DNA of 44,872 nucleotides from Alphaproteobacteria bacterium (GTDB taxonomy: Bacteria; Pseudomonadota; Alphaproteobacteria; UBA11136): NCBI GenBank assembly GCA_016776635.1, contig JADHSZ010000018.1, forward strand, positions 1 through 44,872, given 5' to 3'. The notes under the pieces were generated by a model. That model saw only the letters and a list, made by a program, of their open reading frames with translations, was not told the DNA's origin and did not search any database. The stretch's first letter is position 1. Each line of letters opens with the position of its first letter. Positions 43,398 through 44,872 of the stretch are shown here, piece by piece. Position numbers and translations under genes: made by a program.

Positions 43398-43742
43398 ATG
43401 AAAGCAGGAACGGTAGGAGTTCTGAGCCTTTTTCTGACTGGCTTTCTCTATCCCTTTTCTGCACAAGCCGGTCCGGCTGAGCCCCCGGTCGAGCGTCAAG
43501 CCGCCCTTCTGTACCTGCTCAAACAGGATTGTGGCGCCTGTCATGGCTTACGGCTTACCGGCGGGTTGGGGTTACCCCTCACAACCCTGGCACTGGATGG
43601 AAAGGACAACGATATGCTGAGTGCGATCATTCTTGACGGCGTGCCGGGAACGCCCATGCCGCCCTGGAGGGGGCAAATCACTCCGGCTGAGGCAGCCTGG
43701 CTGGTAGAGCGCCTGAAACAGGGAGCCACCGATGCCCCTTAA
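43398..43742 (+). CDS. nirC: NirC-like periplasmic c-type cytochrome
   Basis: The 114-residue protein has a signal peptide (about 1-24, LTGFLYPFSAQA), a single heme site C45-x2-C48-H49 (CGACH) and a likely axial Met87 in GTPMPPW. It is short like NirC, a cytochrome linked to NirS maturation or electron transfer. It overlaps nirF by 11 bases. AAAAGG six bases before ATG 43398 sets the start over an ATG two codons earlier. Confidence 0.8.
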   Translation: MKAGTVGVLSLFLTGFLYPFSAQAGPAEPPVERQAALLYLLKQDCGACHGLRLTGGLGLPLTTLALDGKDNDMLSAIILDGVPGTPMPPWRGQITPAEAAWLVERLKQGATDAP

Positions 43743-44872
43743 GGGATGGAATATTGTTTTCGCGGTACTGACGTTGCTTGCGCTCGCGTGGTTTCTGTCT
43801 CCCGGCCAGACGGCAACGGAGGAAAAACGCGGCAGCGGCGACCTCGCCGTGATCGTGGAACGGGCCTCGGGCGGCCTGATCATTGCCGACACCACGAAGC
43901 GCAAGACCCTGCATCACGTCACCGGCCTGGGCGATCTTTCCCATGCCTCCGTTGTTTTTTCCCGCGATACCCGCAACGCCTTCATCTTCGGGCGCGATGG
44001 CGGGCTGAGCAAGGTGGACCTTCTCTCCGGCAAGCTGGTTGGGCGGGTGCTCCAGGCCGGAAACAGCATCGGCGGAGCCATTTCCCAGGATGGCAAACTG
44101 GTCGCCGTGTCCAATTACGACCCCGGCGGAGTCAAGGTATTCGATTCGGCATCCCTCGACCAGGTGACGGAAATTCCCGCCGCCACCGGCGATGGGAAAC
44201 TCTCCAAGGTGGTGGGGCTGGTGGACGCGCCGGGCGGAGATTTCGTTTTTACCCTCTATGACGCCGGGGAAATCTGGATCGCCGGCATGAAACAGCCCGC
44301 CCAACCGGAACTGACCAAATTCCGCGACATCGGCAATCTTCCCTATGACGGCCTGATTACCCCCGACGGACGCTATTATCTGGCCGGGCTGTTCGGCGAG
44401 GATGGCGTGGCCCTGCTTGATCTGTGGAATCCGAAGAAAGGCGTACGGCGTATTCTCGACGGCTATGGCCGCGGCGAGGAACCGCTCCCGGTCTACAAAA
44501 TGCCCCATCTCGAAGGCTGGGCCGAGGCCGGCGGGCTGTTATTTCTTCCCGCCGTGGGCCACCACGAGGTCTTGATGGTGGCGCGCGACGACTGGCGCGA
44601 AGTGGGGCGGATTCCCGTCCACGGCCAGCCCGTCTTCGTTATCGCCCGGCCCGACGGGCGCCAGGTCTGGGTCACTTTCGCCCACCCCTTAAATGATACG
44701 GTCCAGGTCATTGATGTGGTCTCGAAACAGATCGCGCATGAACTCAAGCCCGGCCCGGCGGTGCTGCATCTGGAATTCACCCCACGCGGCGAACAGGTCT
44801 GGGTTTCGGTGCGCGATGACGATAAGGTTGTGATCTATGACACAGACAATTTCGCCAAATTGGGTGAGATTA
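43732..44872 (+). CDS. nirF: NirF, heme d1 biosynthesis protein (cut by window end)
   Basis: About 380 residues run off the right edge without a stop. NirF is a periplasmic, NirS-propeller-like protein in the last steps of heme d1 synthesis. An N-terminal anchor (about 5-22, WNIVFAVLTLLALAWFLS) is followed by propeller repeats, TPDGRYYLAGLFGEDG and the characteristic PVYKMPHLEGWAE. There is no CxxCH, which separates it from NirS and NirN. The ATG lies inside the nirC stop region (11-base overlap), so the genes are coupled. The rest of the d1 genes probably lie just beyond the window. Confidence 0.9.
   Translation, partial: MPLKGWNIVFAVLTLLALAWFLSPGQTATEEKRGSGDLAVIVERASGGLIIADTTKRKTLHHVTGLGDLSHASVVFSRDTRNAFIFGRDGGLSKVDLLSGKLVGRVLQAGNSIGGAISQDGKLVAVSNYDPGGVKVFDSASLDQVTEIPAATGDGKLSKVVGLVDAPGGDFVFTLYDAGEIWIAGMKQPAQPELTKFRDIGNLPYDGLITPDGRYYLAGLFGEDGVALLDLWNPKKGVRRILDGYGRGEEPLPVYKMPHLEGWAEAGGLLFLPAVGHHEVLMVARDDWREVGRIPVHGQPVFVIARPDGRQVWVTFAHPLNDTVQVIDVVSKQIAHELKPGPAVLHLEFTPRGEQVWVSVRDDDKVVIYDTDNFAKLGEI

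Overview
This is a GC-rich (about 60% by eye), densely coded bacterial chromosome segment. The organism looks like a respiratory, denitrification-capable proteobacterium, most likely an alphaproteobacterium. Support for that placement: the nirI/nirX pair lies between an NO-reductase cluster and nirS, as in Paracoccus; the Hsp20 gene has an upstream match to the alphaproteobacterial heat-shock promoter; and codon use strongly favours G/C in third positions. Species-level placement is not possible from sequence reading alone. I saw no tRNA, rRNA, CRISPR array, transposase or phage gene.

Layout. Positions 1-5250 hold unconnected genes: a membrane-anchored methyltransferase, an FkbM methyltransferase, a cysteine-rich secreted protein of unknown function, a small soluble protein and an Hsp20 chaperone with a heat-shock-type promoter and terminator. 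Positions 5283-10374 form a tight plus-strand operon for inositol phosphate and phosphodiester (probably lipid) synthesis: a sugar-phosphate cytidylyltransferase-like protein, a CDP-alcohol phosphotransferase with an extra N-terminal domain, myo-inositol-1-phosphate synthase, a second CDP-alcohol phosphotransferase and a flippase-like membrane protein. A non-coding stretch with a long inverted repeat follows, then a methyltransferase-like gene. Positions 11475-19753 (minus strand) are an amino-acid catabolism operon: amino-acid dehydrogenase, 2-oxoacid:ferredoxin oxidoreductase (gamma-delta fusion, alpha, beta), acyl-CoA synthetase, L-threonine dehydrogenase and 2-amino-3-ketobutyrate CoA ligase. 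Positions 19839-24525 hold a P2-type cation ATPase, a universal stress protein and a Ca2+/Na+ antiporter. A TPR-sulfotransferase protein follows.

From 26643 to the end the window is a nitrogen-oxide respiration island. A plus-strand operon encodes two small membrane proteins, a heme-copper enzyme of the NorSY (sNOR) type, SenC, a cytochrome b/ferredoxin/MvhD fusion, an anchored protein of unknown function and a hemerythrin. The heme-copper catalytic subunit has Gln in place of the cross-linked active-site Tyr, and the gene order (norS-norY-senC-orf) matches the cluster of ammonia oxidisers, so NO rather than O2 is the likely substrate. The minus-strand nirI-nirX pair comes next. Then comes canonical nirS (cytochrome cd1 nitrite reductase), and facing it a minus-strand operon with a second, divergent NirS, a NapC/NirT tetraheme protein fused to an ethylbenzene-dehydrogenase-like heme domain, a cupredoxin and another hemerythrin. 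A NirC-like cytochrome and nirF (heme d1 synthesis, cut by the window end) are divergent from nirS2.

How the parts fit. NirI/NirX and NirF (with NirC) support expression or maturation of the cd1 enzymes. The NapC fusion and cupredoxin look like a private quinol-to-NirS2 electron route. NorSY would remove the NO produced. The most unusual candidates for new biology are the cytochrome b-ferredoxin-MvhD fusion beside NorSY and the NirS2/NapC-fusion/cupredoxin operon.
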